Below, piece after piece: positions 49,876 to 59,211 of a DNA stretch of 64,000 bases (the first letter of the stretch is position 1; each line of letters opens with the position of its first letter). Source of the DNA: an uncultured Flavobacteriaceae bacterium (GTDB lineage Bacteria > Bacteroidota > Bacteroidia > Flavobacteriales > Flavobacteriaceae); NCBI GenBank assembly GCA_905480425.1, contig CAJQQG010000005.1, positions 1 through 64,000 on the forward strand. Direction: 5' to 3'. The notes under the pieces were generated by a model. That model worked only from the letters and a program-made list of their open reading frames with translations, ran no database searches and was not told where the DNA came from. The position numbers and the translations under genes are program-made.

Positions 49876-50355
49876 ATGAGTAAAGTAAATTTAGATGAAA
49901 TTGATCATCAAATTCTTGATATTTTGATAGATAACACGCGAATCCCTTTCACAGACATTTCAAAACGCTTGGTTATTTCCGCAGGAACAGTTCACGTTCG
50001 TGTAAAAAAAATGGAGGAATCAGGTATAATTAAAGGCTCTTCTTTAAACCTGGATTATGTTAAGTTAGGTTATTCATTTATTGCATATGTAGGGATTTTT
50101 TTAGAAAAAACAAACACAACCTCAGAAGTTCTGAAAGCTCTTAATGACATCCCTTTTATTACTGTTGCTCATATAACAACCGGAAAGTTTAATATTTTTT
50201 GTAAAGTTCGTGCTCGTGACACTCACCATGCAAAAGATATTATTTTTATGATAGATGATATTGTTGGGGTCTCTAGAACAGAAACCATGATTTCTATGGA
50301 GGAAAGTATAAATGACAAGAAGCGCTTAATGCACCATATTTTTAACGAACTTTAA
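49876..50355 (+). CDS. Lrp/AsnC family transcriptional regulator
   Basis: This 159-aa protein has an N-terminal HTH (LDEIDHQILDILIDNTRIPF, then TDISKRLVISAGTVHVRVKKM) and a C-terminal RAM/ligand-binding domain (FIAYVGIFLEKTN, ITTGKFNIFCKVRARD). Members respond to amino acids. Its position between the M14 peptidase (63-bp gap) and ppc (14-bp gap) suggests it may sense a metabolite linked to either gene. No typical operator could be identified by eye. Confidence 0.92.
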   Translation: MSKVNLDEIDHQILDILIDNTRIPFTDISKRLVISAGTVHVRVKKMEESGIIKGSSLNLDYVKLGYSFIAYVGIFLEKTNTTSEVLKALNDIPFITVAHITTGKFNIFCKVRARDTHHAKDIIFMIDDIVGVSRTETMISMEESINDKKRLMHHIFNEL

Positions 50356-50369
50356 AAGAAAACCTCTTA

Positions 50370-52958
50370 ATGGCAAGAAAACCAAAAATAGAAAGATTTA
50401 ACGAAAAAATACTTTCCCGCTTCCAGATATACAACAGCCTATTCTTAACCCTTCCTTTTAAAAATATAAAAAAAACATCTTTATTACTTCCATTATTTGC
50501 GGACTATTGTAGATCAAGTTATGAAAAAAAATTAAATCCAAAAAAAATCGTTAATTCTTTTTTAAAGCACTACGCGCCTGATTTAAAAGAGGAAGAACAA
50601 ATAGATTTGTTGTTTAATTTTATTCAATATATTGAAAGACAGGTCGTTCTTTTTGACGCAATTGAAGACGCTGGCTTTCCATATGTTAATAATATGCATG
50701 GAAGAGGAACTTTGCGGAACATAAAAGAAGAGGCAAATAATAAGCAGCTCTCAGAAGTATTATCAGAATATATAAAGCGTGTTAAAGTGCGTATCGTTCT
50801 TACAGCACATCCAACTCAATTTTATCCTGATAACGTTTTAGTTATAATTAATGAGCTTTCGAGAGCAATTGCAAATGATGAGTTAGATAATATTAAAAAG
50901 CTTTTAGTGCAATTAGGAAAAACACCCTTTTATAAAAAAGAAAAACCAACTCCTTTAAATGAAGCTGTAAGTCTTATTTGGTTTTTAGAAAATATTTTTT
51001 ATCATTCTGCAAGCATCATATATAACTATATAGCAGAGCATATTATTGATTCCAAAGAGCTTGACAATTCAATTTTTGATTTTGGCTTTTGGCCAGGAGG
51101 TGATCGTGACGGAAATCCTTTTGTAACTGCAGACATAACCTTAAAAACAGCAAAACGCTTAAAGTTTTCTATTTTAAGAAACTATTACAGAGACTTACGT
51201 AAATTAAAGCGTAAAATTACTTTTCCTGGTGTTGAGCAAAGAGTTATAAACCTTGAAGAGACAGTCTTTAATGAATTGTTTTATCCGGAAAAAAACATTT
51301 CGTTTTCATTAAATACTTTAGTAACAGAGTTAGAATTGGTCATGAAAGCTATCATGAAAGAGCATAATGGATTATATCAAGAGGATGTTAAAGACTTGAT
51401 TCATAAAATAAAGTTATTTGGATTTCACTTTGCAAGTTTAGACATTCGTCAAGACTCAAGGGTACACCATAAAGTATTTACTGAAATTGTTTCACACCCC
51501 GAAATTCAAACTTATGTCAAAGGATTGCCATTGAATTACAATGAACTAACTAACGAAGAGCGTTGCAAGGTTTTGTCATTAATTACTGGCGACGTTTCCC
51601 CTAATGTTTACAGAGATGAAATTACTCAACAAACTCTTGAGAGTATCAGAGCTATGCAGCAAATACAGCAAAATAATGGTGAGCGAGGTAGTAATCGTTA
51701 TATTATTAGTAACTGCCAGACATTAGAGAATATTTTAGAGTTATTTGCCATGTGCCGTATTAGTGGATGGAAAGAACCTACGTTAGATTTTATTCCGCTC
51801 TTTGAAACAATTCCAGATCTTAAAAGAGCTGGAGAAATAATGAAAGATTTATTTAATAATCCAGTATATCAAAATCATCTAAAAGGGCGTAAAAACAAAC
51901 AAACTGTTATGTTAGGTTTTTCTGATGGAACTAAAGACGGAGGTTATTTTATGGCTAATTGGAGTATTTACAAAGCAAAAGAAGTATTGAGTGAACTGGC
52001 TACTGAATACGGAATTTCAATGGCTTTTTTCGACGGAAGAGGAGGCCCACCGGCCCGGGGAGGTGGAAATACCCACGAATTTTATGCTTCCATGGGTGAC
52101 ATCATTCAAAATGATGATATCCAACTTACTATTCAAGGACAAACAATTAGTTCAAACTTTGGAACCTTAGATTCTTCTCAATTTAATTTAGAACAATTAC
52201 TTAGTTCTGGAATTTCAAATAAAATTTTAAATCCAGGGAAAAATAACCTTTCTCCGGAAGATAGAGCTACTATGCAAGAAATGGCAGATTATAGTTATCA
52301 GGTATATCAAGATTTTAAGGAGCATGATATGTTTATTCCTTATCTAGAACGCATGTCAACTTTACCTTATTATGCTAAAACTAATGTTGGTAGTCGTCCA
52401 TCTAAAAGGGGATCATCTTCTTCACTTCAATTTGAAGACCTTCGCGCCATTCCATTTGTAGGGAGTTGGAGTCAATTAAAACAAAATGTGCCAGGTTTTT
52501 ATGGAGTTGGAACAGCTATTAATCGATTTGTTAAAGATGGTAAATTAGCAGATGTTAAACAACTATATAAAAATTCTCGCTTTTTTAGAACCTTGCTTTT
52601 TAATAGCATGATGAGTTTAACTAAATCATTTTTTCAGCTCACAGCTTACATGAAAGAAGATAAAGAATTTGGTGCTTTTTGGGAATTGATTTTTAATGAA
52701 TATAATTTAACCAAAGACTTATTGCTTAGAGTCAGTGATTTTAAATCGCTTATGGAAAATGAACCGGCCGGAAAAGCTTCTATAAAGGCCCGTGAAGAGA
52801 TTGTTCAGCCATTGTTGACCATCCAACAATTTGCTTTAATGGAATTGCAAGAATTGAAATCTTTTAACAATTCAGATCCTAAAAAGATTCAAATTTTAGA
52901 GGCAATGATAACCCGTTCTTTGTTTGGAAATATTAATGCTAGTAGAAATTCTGCTTAA
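50370..52958 (+). CDS. ppc: Phosphoenolpyruvate carboxylase
   Basis: This 862-aa protein carboxylates PEP with bicarbonate to oxaloacetate, replenishing the TCA cycle. The catalytic His147 is in VLTAHPTQFYP; GGDRDGNPFVT binds PEP. GFSDGTKDGGYFMANWSIYK and FFDGRGGPPARGGGNTHEFY are the Bacteroidota variants of the GYSDSxKD and FHGRGG motifs. The C-terminus ends ASRNSA instead of the QNTG of plant and proteobacterial enzymes. Length is slightly below the canonical 880-970 aa. Overlapping reading-frame alternatives are not coding. Confidence 0.96.
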   Translation: MARKPKIERFNEKILSRFQIYNSLFLTLPFKNIKKTSLLLPLFADYCRSSYEKKLNPKKIVNSFLKHYAPDLKEEEQIDLLFNFIQYIERQVVLFDAIEDAGFPYVNNMHGRGTLRNIKEEANNKQLSEVLSEYIKRVKVRIVLTAHPTQFYPDNVLVIINELSRAIANDELDNIKKLLVQLGKTPFYKKEKPTPLNEAVSLIWFLENIFYHSASIIYNYIAEHIIDSKELDNSIFDFGFWPGGDRDGNPFVTADITLKTAKRLKFSILRNYYRDLRKLKRKITFPGVEQRVINLEETVFNELFYPEKNISFSLNTLVTELELVMKAIMKEHNGLYQEDVKDLIHKIKLFGFHFASLDIRQDSRVHHKVFTEIVSHPEIQTYVKGLPLNYNELTNEERCKVLSLITGDVSPNVYRDEITQQTLESIRAMQQIQQNNGERGSNRYIISNCQTLENILELFAMCRISGWKEPTLDFIPLFETIPDLKRAGEIMKDLFNNPVYQNHLKGRKNKQTVMLGFSDGTKDGGYFMANWSIYKAKEVLSELATEYGISMAFFDGRGGPPARGGGNTHEFYASMGDIIQNDDIQLTIQGQTISSNFGTLDSSQFNLEQLLSSGISNKILNPGKNNLSPEDRATMQEMADYSYQVYQDFKEHDMFIPYLERMSTLPYYAKTNVGSRPSKRGSSSSLQFEDLRAIPFVGSWSQLKQNVPGFYGVGTAINRFVKDGKLADVKQLYKNSRFFRTLLFNSMMSLTKSFFQLTAYMKEDKEFGAFWELIFNEYNLTKDLLLRVSDFKSLMENEPAGKASIKAREEIVQPLLTIQQFALMELQELKSFNNSDPKKIQILEAMITRSLFGNINASRNSA

Positions 52959-52962
52959 CCAC

Positions 52963-54018
52963 TTAAGTGTTTGAATAATATTGAAAAGCTTTTGAAAAGT
53001 ACTCTTGTGGTACCTCAACATCAATTTTTGGTATTCCTATAGACTTTAACAACGAAAAGTTAATACGTCCTGCTTTATTCTTTTTATCGTGACGTAATAA
53101 AGCAATTATTTCATTTTGTTCTATTGCTGATATTTTAACTATTCCATAGTGATTTGAAAAGGTAGTTTTAATGTCATTTGCTTCATCTATTTCAAGTCCG
53201 CTGCAATGGACTGACAAATATGCTTCTAAAACCATTCCAATAGCAATTGCCTCTCCGTGAAGAAGACGTTTCTTGGTGGGAGATGCCAAAAAATAAGATT
53301 CTATTGCGTGACCTAGAGTATGTCCAAAATTTAAAACCTTTCGCAATCCTTTTTCATTAGGGTCTAGAATTACTACCTCACTTTTTAATTTAATTGATGT
53401 TTTAATGTAGTCTGTAAGAATAGGAGGTGTTAATTTTTTAATTATTTTAAGTGAATTCCAATAATCAGGCGAAGCAATCAATCCATGTTTTAACATCTCA
53501 GCAAAACCACTTCGTATTTCTTTACTTGGAAGTGTACTTAACCACTCACTGTCTATAATTACTTCTTGTGGTTCTTGTATCGTTCCTATTTGATTCTTCA
53601 AAGATCCTAAATCAATTCCTGTTTTACCTCCAACAGAGGCATCAACCATCGAGAGAAGGGTAGTGGGTATATTATAAAAATCAATCCCACGTTTAAAAGT
53701 ACAGGCCACAAAAGCACCTAAATCTGTAACAACACCACCTCCTAGGTTAATGAGAGCACTATCTCTATCTGCCCCAAATAATGATAGCTCATTCCACAAA
53801 GCCTCACAGGTTATAAGATTTTTATTTTCTTCTCCGGCAGCCATAGTTAAAACAGTGGCGTTTACAATTTTACTAATTCTAACGAAACGGTTTAAACATT
53901 TTTCTTTAGTGTTAGTATCAACAAGAACAAAAACAGAACTATAGTTTTTAGCACTTAAAATATTAAATAAGTTTTTAAGTCCTTTTTCTTTGTAAGAAAT
54001 ATTATTTAGTTCTAGCAT
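52963..54018 (-). CDS. aroB: 3-dehydroquinate synthase
   Basis: This 351-aa NAD-dependent enzyme catalyses the second step of the shikimate pathway. The NAD-binding INLGGGVVTDLGAFVACTFK, then IPTTLLSMVDASVGGKTGID and the metal site around GFAEMLKHGL, NFGHTLGHAIE and LLHGEAIAIGM are all present. There are no other aromatic pathway genes in the window, as is common in this phylum. It is convergent with ppc (4-bp gap). It appears complete and functional. Confidence 0.96.
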   Translation of the reverse strand: MLELNNISYKEKGLKNLFNILSAKNYSSVFVLVDTNTKEKCLNRFVRISKIVNATVLTMAAGEENKNLITCEALWNELSLFGADRDSALINLGGGVVTDLGAFVACTFKRGIDFYNIPTTLLSMVDASVGGKTGIDLGSLKNQIGTIQEPQEVIIDSEWLSTLPSKEIRSGFAEMLKHGLIASPDYWNSLKIIKKLTPPILTDYIKTSIKLKSEVVILDPNEKGLRKVLNFGHTLGHAIESYFLASPTKKRLLHGEAIAIGMVLEAYLSVHCSGLEIDEANDIKTTFSNHYGIVKISAIEQNEIIALLRHDKKNKAGRINFSLLKSIGIPKIDVEVPQEYFSKAFQYYSNT

Positions 54019-54079
54019 ATTTTTAAAAAATACAAAAATAAAAGTTTTATAAAGTATATTTTAATATTAATTAAATCTA

Positions 54080-54541
54080 TTAACGTTTGAAGCTTTTTTT
54101 AATGCGATCTAAATCTCGTTTATTATCGCGATCTTTAAGTGTTTCTCTTTTGTCATAAAGTTTTTTTCCTTTAGCCAAAGCAATGTGTAATTTGGCCAAT
54201 CCTTTTTCATTAATATATAAACGAATTGGGATAATAGTAAGCCCTCCATTTTTTATTTCTTTGTGTAATTTCTTAAGTTCTTTTTTGTTAAGCAATAACT
54301 TTCTTTGTGCTTTTGGACGATGATTAAACCTTGTTCCAAAAGCATATTCATCAATTTGCATATTAACAGTAAAAAGTTCACTACGATCATTAAATTCACA
54401 GAAGCTTTCAGCAATAGAGGCTTTGCTGTTCCGCAACGACTTTATTTCCGTTCCAGTCAGTACGATGCCAGCGGTATAGTTTTCGATGAGTTCATACTCA
54501 AACCGGGCACGCTTATTTTTTATGCTCACTTCTTTCTGCAC
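54080..54541 (-). CDS. smpB: SsrA-binding protein
   Basis: This 153-aa protein has a beta-barrel fold, with [20 protein letters not shown] at the N-terminus, [18 protein letters not shown], then [16 protein letters not shown]. The basic C-terminal tail ([17 protein letters not shown]) becomes ordered in the ribosomal A site. With tmRNA it rescues stalled ribosomes. No tmRNA was found in this window. It lies 61 bp downstream of aroB's start in the same orientation, but the gap suggests separate transcription. Confidence 0.96.
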   Translation of the reverse strand: MQKEVSIKNKRARFEYELIENYTAGIVLTGTEIKSLRNSKASIAESFCEFNDRSELFTVNMQIDEYAFGTRFNHRPKAQRKLLLNKKELKKLHKEIKNGGLTIIPIRLYINEKGLAKLHIALAKGKKLYDKRETLKDRDNKRDLDRIKKSFKR

Positions 54542-54748
54542 CTTCCAAAGATACTACTAATCTCTTAAGTTTTGTATTGGTTTTTTCTTTGAAAAAAAAC
54601 GTTTATTTGATTAAAATGTAATTAAATATTTCATTTAATAATGACTGAAGTTGAATTTTATTGATTGAACTAATTGAATATGTTAATTAGTTATGGATAA
54701 CTGTCTTTTATTTTAAATAATTGAGGCTATTCTAATACTACAAATTAT

Positions 54749-54756
54749 TAATTTTG
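54749..54756 (+). promoter_or_regulatory. -7 box of the glyA promoter
   Basis: TAATTTTG matches TAnnTTTG and lies 21 bp before the glyA start at 54777. A -33 TTG candidate (54721-54723) is 25 bp away, somewhat far, so the -33 part is uncertain. Confidence 0.5.
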
Positions 54757-54776
54757 CATTATAAAAAACTTAATTT

Positions 54777-56051
54777 ATGCAACGTGATACAATAATTTTT
54801 GATCTTATTAATCAAGAAAAACAACGCCAAATTAAAGGCATTGAATTGATTGCTTCTGAAAACTTTACAAGTCCAGATGTAATGGAGGCAACAGGATCTA
54901 TTTTAACAAATAAATATGCAGAAGGATATCCTGGTAAAAGATATTATGGAGGATGTGAAGTTGTTGATCAAATTGAACAATTAGCTATTGATCGTGCTAA
55001 AGAATTATTTGGTGCTGCATATGCTAATGTACAACCACACTCAGGTTCTCAAGCTAATACTGCTGTTTTTCATGCATTTTTAAAGCCTGGGGACCGTATT
55101 TTAGGGTTTGATCTATCTCATGGAGGTCATTTAACGCACGGTTCTCCCGTTAACTTTTCCGGACGTTTGTATAAAGCCCATTTCTACGGAGTTGAAAAAT
55201 CTACAGGACTTCTGAATTATGACGCTATTATGTCGATTGCCAAAAAAGTAAGGCCCAAAATGTTAATTGCAGGAGCTTCGGCCTATTCACGTGACATTGA
55301 TTATTCTAAATTTCGTGAAATTGCAGATGAAGTTGGCGCATTCTTACTTGCAGATATTTCTCATCCTTCAGGAATGATTGCCTCAGGCTTGCTCAGTAAT
55401 CCGATGCCACATTGCCATGTTGTTACAACAACAACTCACAAAACTTTGAGAGGACCAAGAGGAGGGCTAATAATGATGGGGCAAGATTTTGATAACCCCT
55501 TTGGATTGACCCTTAAAAATGGATCGCATCAAAAAATGTCACATTTATTAAATATGGCTGTTTTTCCTGGAAATCAAGGGGGTCCATTAGAGCATGTTAT
55601 TGCAGCAAAAGCAATTGCTTTTCAAGAAGCACTTCATCCTTCTTTTAAATTGTATATGCAGCAAGCACAAAAAAATGCCCAAGCCATGGCTGCTGCTTTT
55701 GTTGTCAAAGGATATCATCTAATTTCTGGAGGTACAGATAACCACATGATGTTAATTGATTTACGAAACAAGGATATTAGCGGAAAAGTTGCTGAACAAG
55801 CACTAGTAAAGGCAGAAATTACTACGAATAAGAATATGGTCCCTTATGATGATAAATCTCCATTTGTCACTTCGGGGATTCGTGTGGGAACTGCAGCTAT
55901 TACAACCAGAGGTCTAAAAGAAGACGATATGAGTGGAATTGTCGATCTAATTGATGAAGTCATTCAAAATCATGAAGACAATGATGTGCTTAAGGCCGTA
56001 GGAGCTAAAGTTTTTACTTTGATGTCTGGGCGGGAATTGTTTTATTACTAA
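54777..56051 (+). CDS. glyA: Serine hydroxymethyltransferase
   Basis: This 424-aa PLP enzyme converts serine and tetrahydrofolate to glycine and methylene-THF. The N-terminal [34 protein letters not shown] and [14 protein letters not shown] are typical; the PLP Lys222 is in [15 protein letters not shown]. The C-terminal [15 protein letters not shown] is conserved. It links serine synthesis (serA, serC) to the folate pool (folE). It is monocistronic with its own promoter. Confidence 0.97.
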   Translation: MQRDTIIFDLINQEKQRQIKGIELIASENFTSPDVMEATGSILTNKYAEGYPGKRYYGGCEVVDQIEQLAIDRAKELFGAAYANVQPHSGSQANTAVFHAFLKPGDRILGFDLSHGGHLTHGSPVNFSGRLYKAHFYGVEKSTGLLNYDAIMSIAKKVRPKMLIAGASAYSRDIDYSKFREIADEVGAFLLADISHPSGMIASGLLSNPMPHCHVVTTTTHKTLRGPRGGLIMMGQDFDNPFGLTLKNGSHQKMSHLLNMAVFPGNQGGPLEHVIAAKAIAFQEALHPSFKLYMQQAQKNAQAMAAAFVVKGYHLISGGTDNHMMLIDLRNKDISGKVAEQALVKAEITTNKNMVPYDDKSPFVTSGIRVGTAAITTRGLKEDDMSGIVDLIDEVIQNHEDNDVLKAVGAKVFTLMSGRELFYY

Positions 56052-56087
56052 TACAAACGGTTAATATCTTTAGTAGATTTATGAAAA

Positions 56088-56480
56088 TTAGTGAAATAAC
56101 TGAAAAACCTTTTCAGGAATAGTTTCAAGTTCCATGGACTCTGAATTGAGATAGCACCACTGGGTAGTACATTGAGCAACTATAGTAGTTGTATCTTTTA
56201 AATAAATCTTTACAATACGTTGTGAGAGAAAACCTTCTGTTAATGTTACATGGGTTTTGAGAGTTAGCCAATCGTAAAGTTTAGCAGGACGTTTGTAGTC
56301 AATCTTATGACTTCTAACCACCCAAATCCCAAAAGAACAGGAGTCTTTTCCGATAAGTGATTTCCAATGTGCTTCAGCAATCTCTTGAACCCAATGGAGG
56401 TATTGAACATTGTTGACATGAGCTAACTCATCGAGATGATCTTTATTTACTTGAAGATTGTACTGATAAGTTTTACTCAT
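56088..56480 (-). CDS. Acyl-CoA thioesterase, 4HBT (hotdog) family
   Basis: This 130-aa protein has a single hotdog domain. The N-terminal strand runs into HLDELAHVNNVQYLHWVQEI, the family region that usually carries a catalytic Asp in a YxDxDxxGHVNN motif; here the position reads LDELAHVNN. Later GIWVVRSHKIDYKRPA and LTEGFLSQRIVKIY are conserved. It probably hydrolyses acyl-CoA or similar thioesters; the natural substrate is unknown. It overlaps the upstream glutaminyl cyclase gene by 4 bp, so the two are co-translated. Confidence 0.82.
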   Translation of the reverse strand: MSKTYQYNLQVNKDHLDELAHVNNVQYLHWVQEIAEAHWKSLIGKDSCSFGIWVVRSHKIDYKRPAKLYDWLTLKTHVTLTEGFLSQRIVKIYLKDTTTIVAQCTTQWCYLNSESMELETIPEKVFQLFH

Positions 56481-57496
56481 TTTTTAGGTTCAATGGTTAC
56501 TTCAAAAAGTTTACTCCAGTTTTTACCAGTAACAAAAAAAGTTTTGCGTCTTTTATGATATGCAATTCCGTTTAATACATTTAACTGAGGATGTTGTTCT
56601 ACAAGTTCTTTTAAACCAGAAAAATCAATTACTCCCTCAACAGTTCCGCTTGAGGGATCAATGATAACACTCACTTCTTTATTAAATTGATAGGTATTGG
56701 CGTATATTTTTCCATCTACCCACTCCAACTCATTTATATTATGAAGAGGTGCTTTATGAGTCATTACTTCAATACTTCTCAATTCTTTGTAAGTAATTGG
56801 ATCTAGTATCCAAATACGATTACTTCCATCAGATTTATATAATACTTTTCCATCATTGCAAAGGCCCCAGCCTTCTTTACTTGATTTATAGGGGAATGAT
56901 TTTTGCATAGTAAGAGTTTCCTTTTCATAAACAAAGCCTTTCATAGACTTCCAGGTTAGTTGAATAACTTTGTCATTCAATATTGTTAAGCCTTCACCAA
57001 AATAACTTTCATCTAGTGGTTTGTCATTAATCACTTTCCCAGTTTTAAAATCTAGTGTTTTAAGGGTTGATTGCCCATTTAGTCCAGTACTTTCAAACAA
57101 TAGATCTCCATCGAATTCTAGCCCCTGTGTATAGGATGTCGTTTTATGTGGAAAGGCATTTAAAATACTGTAAGTAAATAGTTTAGGCGGAGTTTTCGCT
57201 AATAAAGTAAGTGAAGTTTCTGTTGATCTTGTTCCATTATCGTAAGTAATAATCGCCTTTATTATTTGAACTCCTAAAGGCTCATTTGTAAAAACATGGT
57301 TTTTATTAATAGGTTTTTCATTAAGATAAAATTGAATATTTTCATTTTCAATTTGATTTTTTAATTTCAAATGAAGTGTATCCCCCCATATAACTTTATT
57401 GTTCTTTATACCGGTACTTATTTTTAATATTGGCCTTTTAGGGCTTCCACATGTTAGAAGAAGAATAAAAGATATTAGGGGAAGCATAACTTTCAT
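56477..57496 (-). CDS. Glutaminyl-peptide cyclotransferase lipoprotein (plant/bacterial type)
   Basis: This 339-aa protein has a lipobox, LLLTC (Cys16), so it is probably anchored in the envelope. After an immunoglobulin-like N-terminal part (about residues 25-105), a beta-propeller begins FPHKTTSYTQGLEFDGDLLF, the hallmark of the Glu_cyclase_2 family, with later KSSKEGWGLCNDGKVLYKSD and NELEWVDGKIYANTY. The family turns N-terminal glutamine into pyroglutamate, protecting exported proteins. Many exported proteins here begin with Gln after signal cleavage (for example after SAQ), which would suit this activity. Confidence 0.88.
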   Translation of the reverse strand: MKVMLPLISFILLLTCGSPKRPILKISTGIKNNKVIWGDTLHLKLKNQIENENIQFYLNEKPINKNHVFTNEPLGVQIIKAIITYDNGTRSTETSLTLLAKTPPKLFTYSILNAFPHKTTSYTQGLEFDGDLLFESTGLNGQSTLKTLDFKTGKVINDKPLDESYFGEGLTILNDKVIQLTWKSMKGFVYEKETLTMQKSFPYKSSKEGWGLCNDGKVLYKSDGSNRIWILDPITYKELRSIEVMTHKAPLHNINELEWVDGKIYANTYQFNKEVSVIIDPSSGTVEGVIDFSGLKELVEQHPQLNVLNGIAYHKRRKTFFVTGKNWSKLFEVTIEPKK

Positions 57497-57561
57497 TAGA
57501 GATAGAATTGATAGTTAGTTATTATATAGTTAAAAACGAAATTAAGCATTTAAAATGATTG

Positions 57562-57589
57562 TTGAAATCAGATGAAGATCTTATATTTG
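57562..57589 (+). promoter_or_regulatory. Promoter of the SRP RNA gene
   Basis: TTG (57562-57564), 17-bp spacer, TATATTTG (57582-57589). Transcription would start within a few bases of 57594, the first base of the closing stem. Confidence 0.7.
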
Positions 57590-57593
57590 TGAC

Positions 57594-57696
57594 GGGCAAG
57601 TCCTACACAACCAGCTCCTGTTTAATTCCCCCAGGGTGGGAACACAGCAAGGGTAGATGGTCGTAGCGGTGTGATGTGGGTCGCTTGCCCTTTTTT
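57594..57696 (+). ncRNA. ffs: Signal recognition particle RNA, small bacterial type
   Basis: The closing stem GGGCAAG (57594-57600) pairs with CTTGCCC (57684-57690), followed by six T as a terminator (57691-57696). The apical region contains the SRP-specific internal loop strands: CAGGGTGGGAACACAGCAAGG with the GGAA-type tetraloop side, and GGTAGATGGTCGTAGCGG. The RNA binds Ffh for cotranslational targeting of membrane proteins. The length, just over 100 nt, matches the 4.5S type without an Alu domain. Its placement directly before an SDR gene has no functional meaning that I can see. Confidence 0.88.
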
Positions 57697-57741
57697 ATTC
57701 ATATGAAGTATGTCCAACTTATACATTAAAGGAATACTAAA

Positions 57742-58548
57742 ATGGCAAAAGTAGTTTTGATAACAGGTGCCTCTTCAGGTATAGGCCTTTCTACTGCATC
57801 GCATTTACATAAAATAGGATATCAGGTTTATGGCACCAGTCGAGATCCAAAAAAAAACACAATTAACCTTCCTTTCCCATTAATTCCTTTAGAGATCACA
57901 AATAGTGTTTCTATAGATTCATGTGTTGCATTAGTTTTAAAAAAAGCTGGACGCCTAGACGTTTTAATTAATAATGCGGGTGTTGGTATTACTGGTCCTA
58001 TGGAGGAAATTGATCTTAGTGCGGTTTTAGAGAATTTTGCTATAAATTGTTTTGGTCCTCTTCAAATGGCTCAAGCTGTTTTACCAAAAATGAGGGAACA
58101 AAGTTCAGGTTTGATTATAAATATCACCTCTATTGCAGGGGTTATGGGACTTCCTTTTCGTGGTGTATATTCTTCATCTAAAAGTGCTTTTTCAATTATG
58201 ACAGAGAGTCTTCGAATGGAAGTCAAATCGTTTGGTATACAAGTTTGTAGTCTCGCACCTGGAGATTATGATACAGATATTGCTTCAAGGAGGTATCACG
58301 CTCCAGTAATTGAAAATTCGCCATATCAAAGAATTTATCAAGAAAATTTAGATACCATGAATAAGCATGTGTCAGATGGAAACCCTCCGCAAGAAATTGC
58401 TGTTGCAATTGCTAAAATTATTAAAAAAGGAAAACCAGCAGTTCATTACCAGGTTGGTCCTTTTATGCAAAAGCTATCTAAAATATTAAAAGGCATTCTT
58501 CCAAATCGTATATTTGAAAAATTAATAATGAATCATTTTAAACTTTAA
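57742..58548 (+). CDS. Short-chain dehydrogenase/reductase
   Basis: This 268-aa Rossmann protein has the cofactor motif TGASSGIG at residues 8-15, LDVLINNAGVG, a catalytic Ser in NITSIAG and the YxxxK pair in YSSSKSAF. The basic residue after the second strand (SRDPKKN) suggests NADPH. The family covers many oxidoreductases acting on hydroxyl or keto groups; the substrate is unknown. The C-terminal tail ILKGILPNRIFEKLIMNHF is longer than in classical members. The F6P-aldolase-like gene follows after 9 bp in an apparent operon. Confidence 0.88.
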   Translation: MAKVVLITGASSGIGLSTASHLHKIGYQVYGTSRDPKKNTINLPFPLIPLEITNSVSIDSCVALVLKKAGRLDVLINNAGVGITGPMEEIDLSAVLENFAINCFGPLQMAQAVLPKMREQSSGLIINITSIAGVMGLPFRGVYSSSKSAFSIMTESLRMEVKSFGIQVCSLAPGDYDTDIASRRYHAPVIENSPYQRIYQENLDTMNKHVSDGNPPQEIAVAIAKIIKKGKPAVHYQVGPFMQKLSKILKGILPNRIFEKLIMNHFKL

Positions 58549-58557
58549 ATCATAAAT

Positions 58558-59211
58558 ATGAAATTTTTTATTGACACTGCTAACTTAGATCAGATTAGAG
58601 AAGCACAATCTCTTGGAGTTTTAGATGGAGTCACTACTAATCCATCATTGATGGCTAAAGAAGGAATTACAGGTGAAAAAAATATTATACAACATTATAT
58701 TGATATTTGTGAAATTGTAGATGGTGATGTTTCTGCAGAAGTAATTTCTGTAGATTTTAAAGGTATGGTAGAAGAAGGAAAAATATTGGCAGCTTTACAT
58801 CCACAAATAGTTGTTAAAATACCGATGATTGAAGATGGCGTTAAGGCATTAAAATATTTTTCTGATGAAGGGATAAAAACAAACTGTACTCTTATATTTT
58901 CTGCTGGGCAAGCATTATTAGCTGCAAAAGCTGGCGCAACTTATATGTCACCTTTTATTGGACGCTTGGATGATATTTCTACAGATGGTCTAAACCTAAT
59001 TCAAGAGATTAGAGATATTTATGATAATTATGGCTTTGAAACACAAATATTAGCAGCTTCAATTCGCCATACAATGCACGTAATTGAATGTGCTAAAATT
59101 GGTGCAGATGTAATGACTGGTCCTCTTTCATCAATAAAAGGCTTGTTGAAACATCCTCTTACAGATATTGGTTTGGCTAAGTTTTTAGAGGACTATAAAA
59201 AGGGCAACTAG
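58558..59211 (+). CDS. Fructose-6-phosphate aldolase/transaldolase-like protein
   Basis: This 217-aa small transaldolase-family TIM barrel is complete. It begins [20 protein letters not shown], then [12 protein letters not shown], with the Schiff-base Lys87 in [10 protein letters not shown] and the later [20 protein letters not shown]. The group includes fructose-6-phosphate aldolase and short (TalC-type) transaldolases; which reaction is catalysed here is not clear, though a transaldolase role in the pentose phosphate pathway is common. Its stop overlaps the convergent lipoprotein gene by 4 bp. Confidence 0.9.
   Translation: MKFFIDTANLDQIREAQSLGVLDGVTTNPSLMAKEGITGEKNIIQHYIDICEIVDGDVSAEVISVDFKGMVEEGKILAALHPQIVVKIPMIEDGVKALKYFSDEGIKTNCTLIFSAGQALLAAKAGATYMSPFIGRLDDISTDGLNLIQEIRDIYDNYGFETQILAASIRHTMHVIECAKIGADVMTGPLSSIKGLLKHPLTDIGLAKFLEDYKKGN

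Noticed and set aside
57591..57696. tRNA or tmRNA at the structured element
   Set aside because: No acceptor/anticodon pattern; the closing stem, GGAA-type loop region and length match small SRP RNA.
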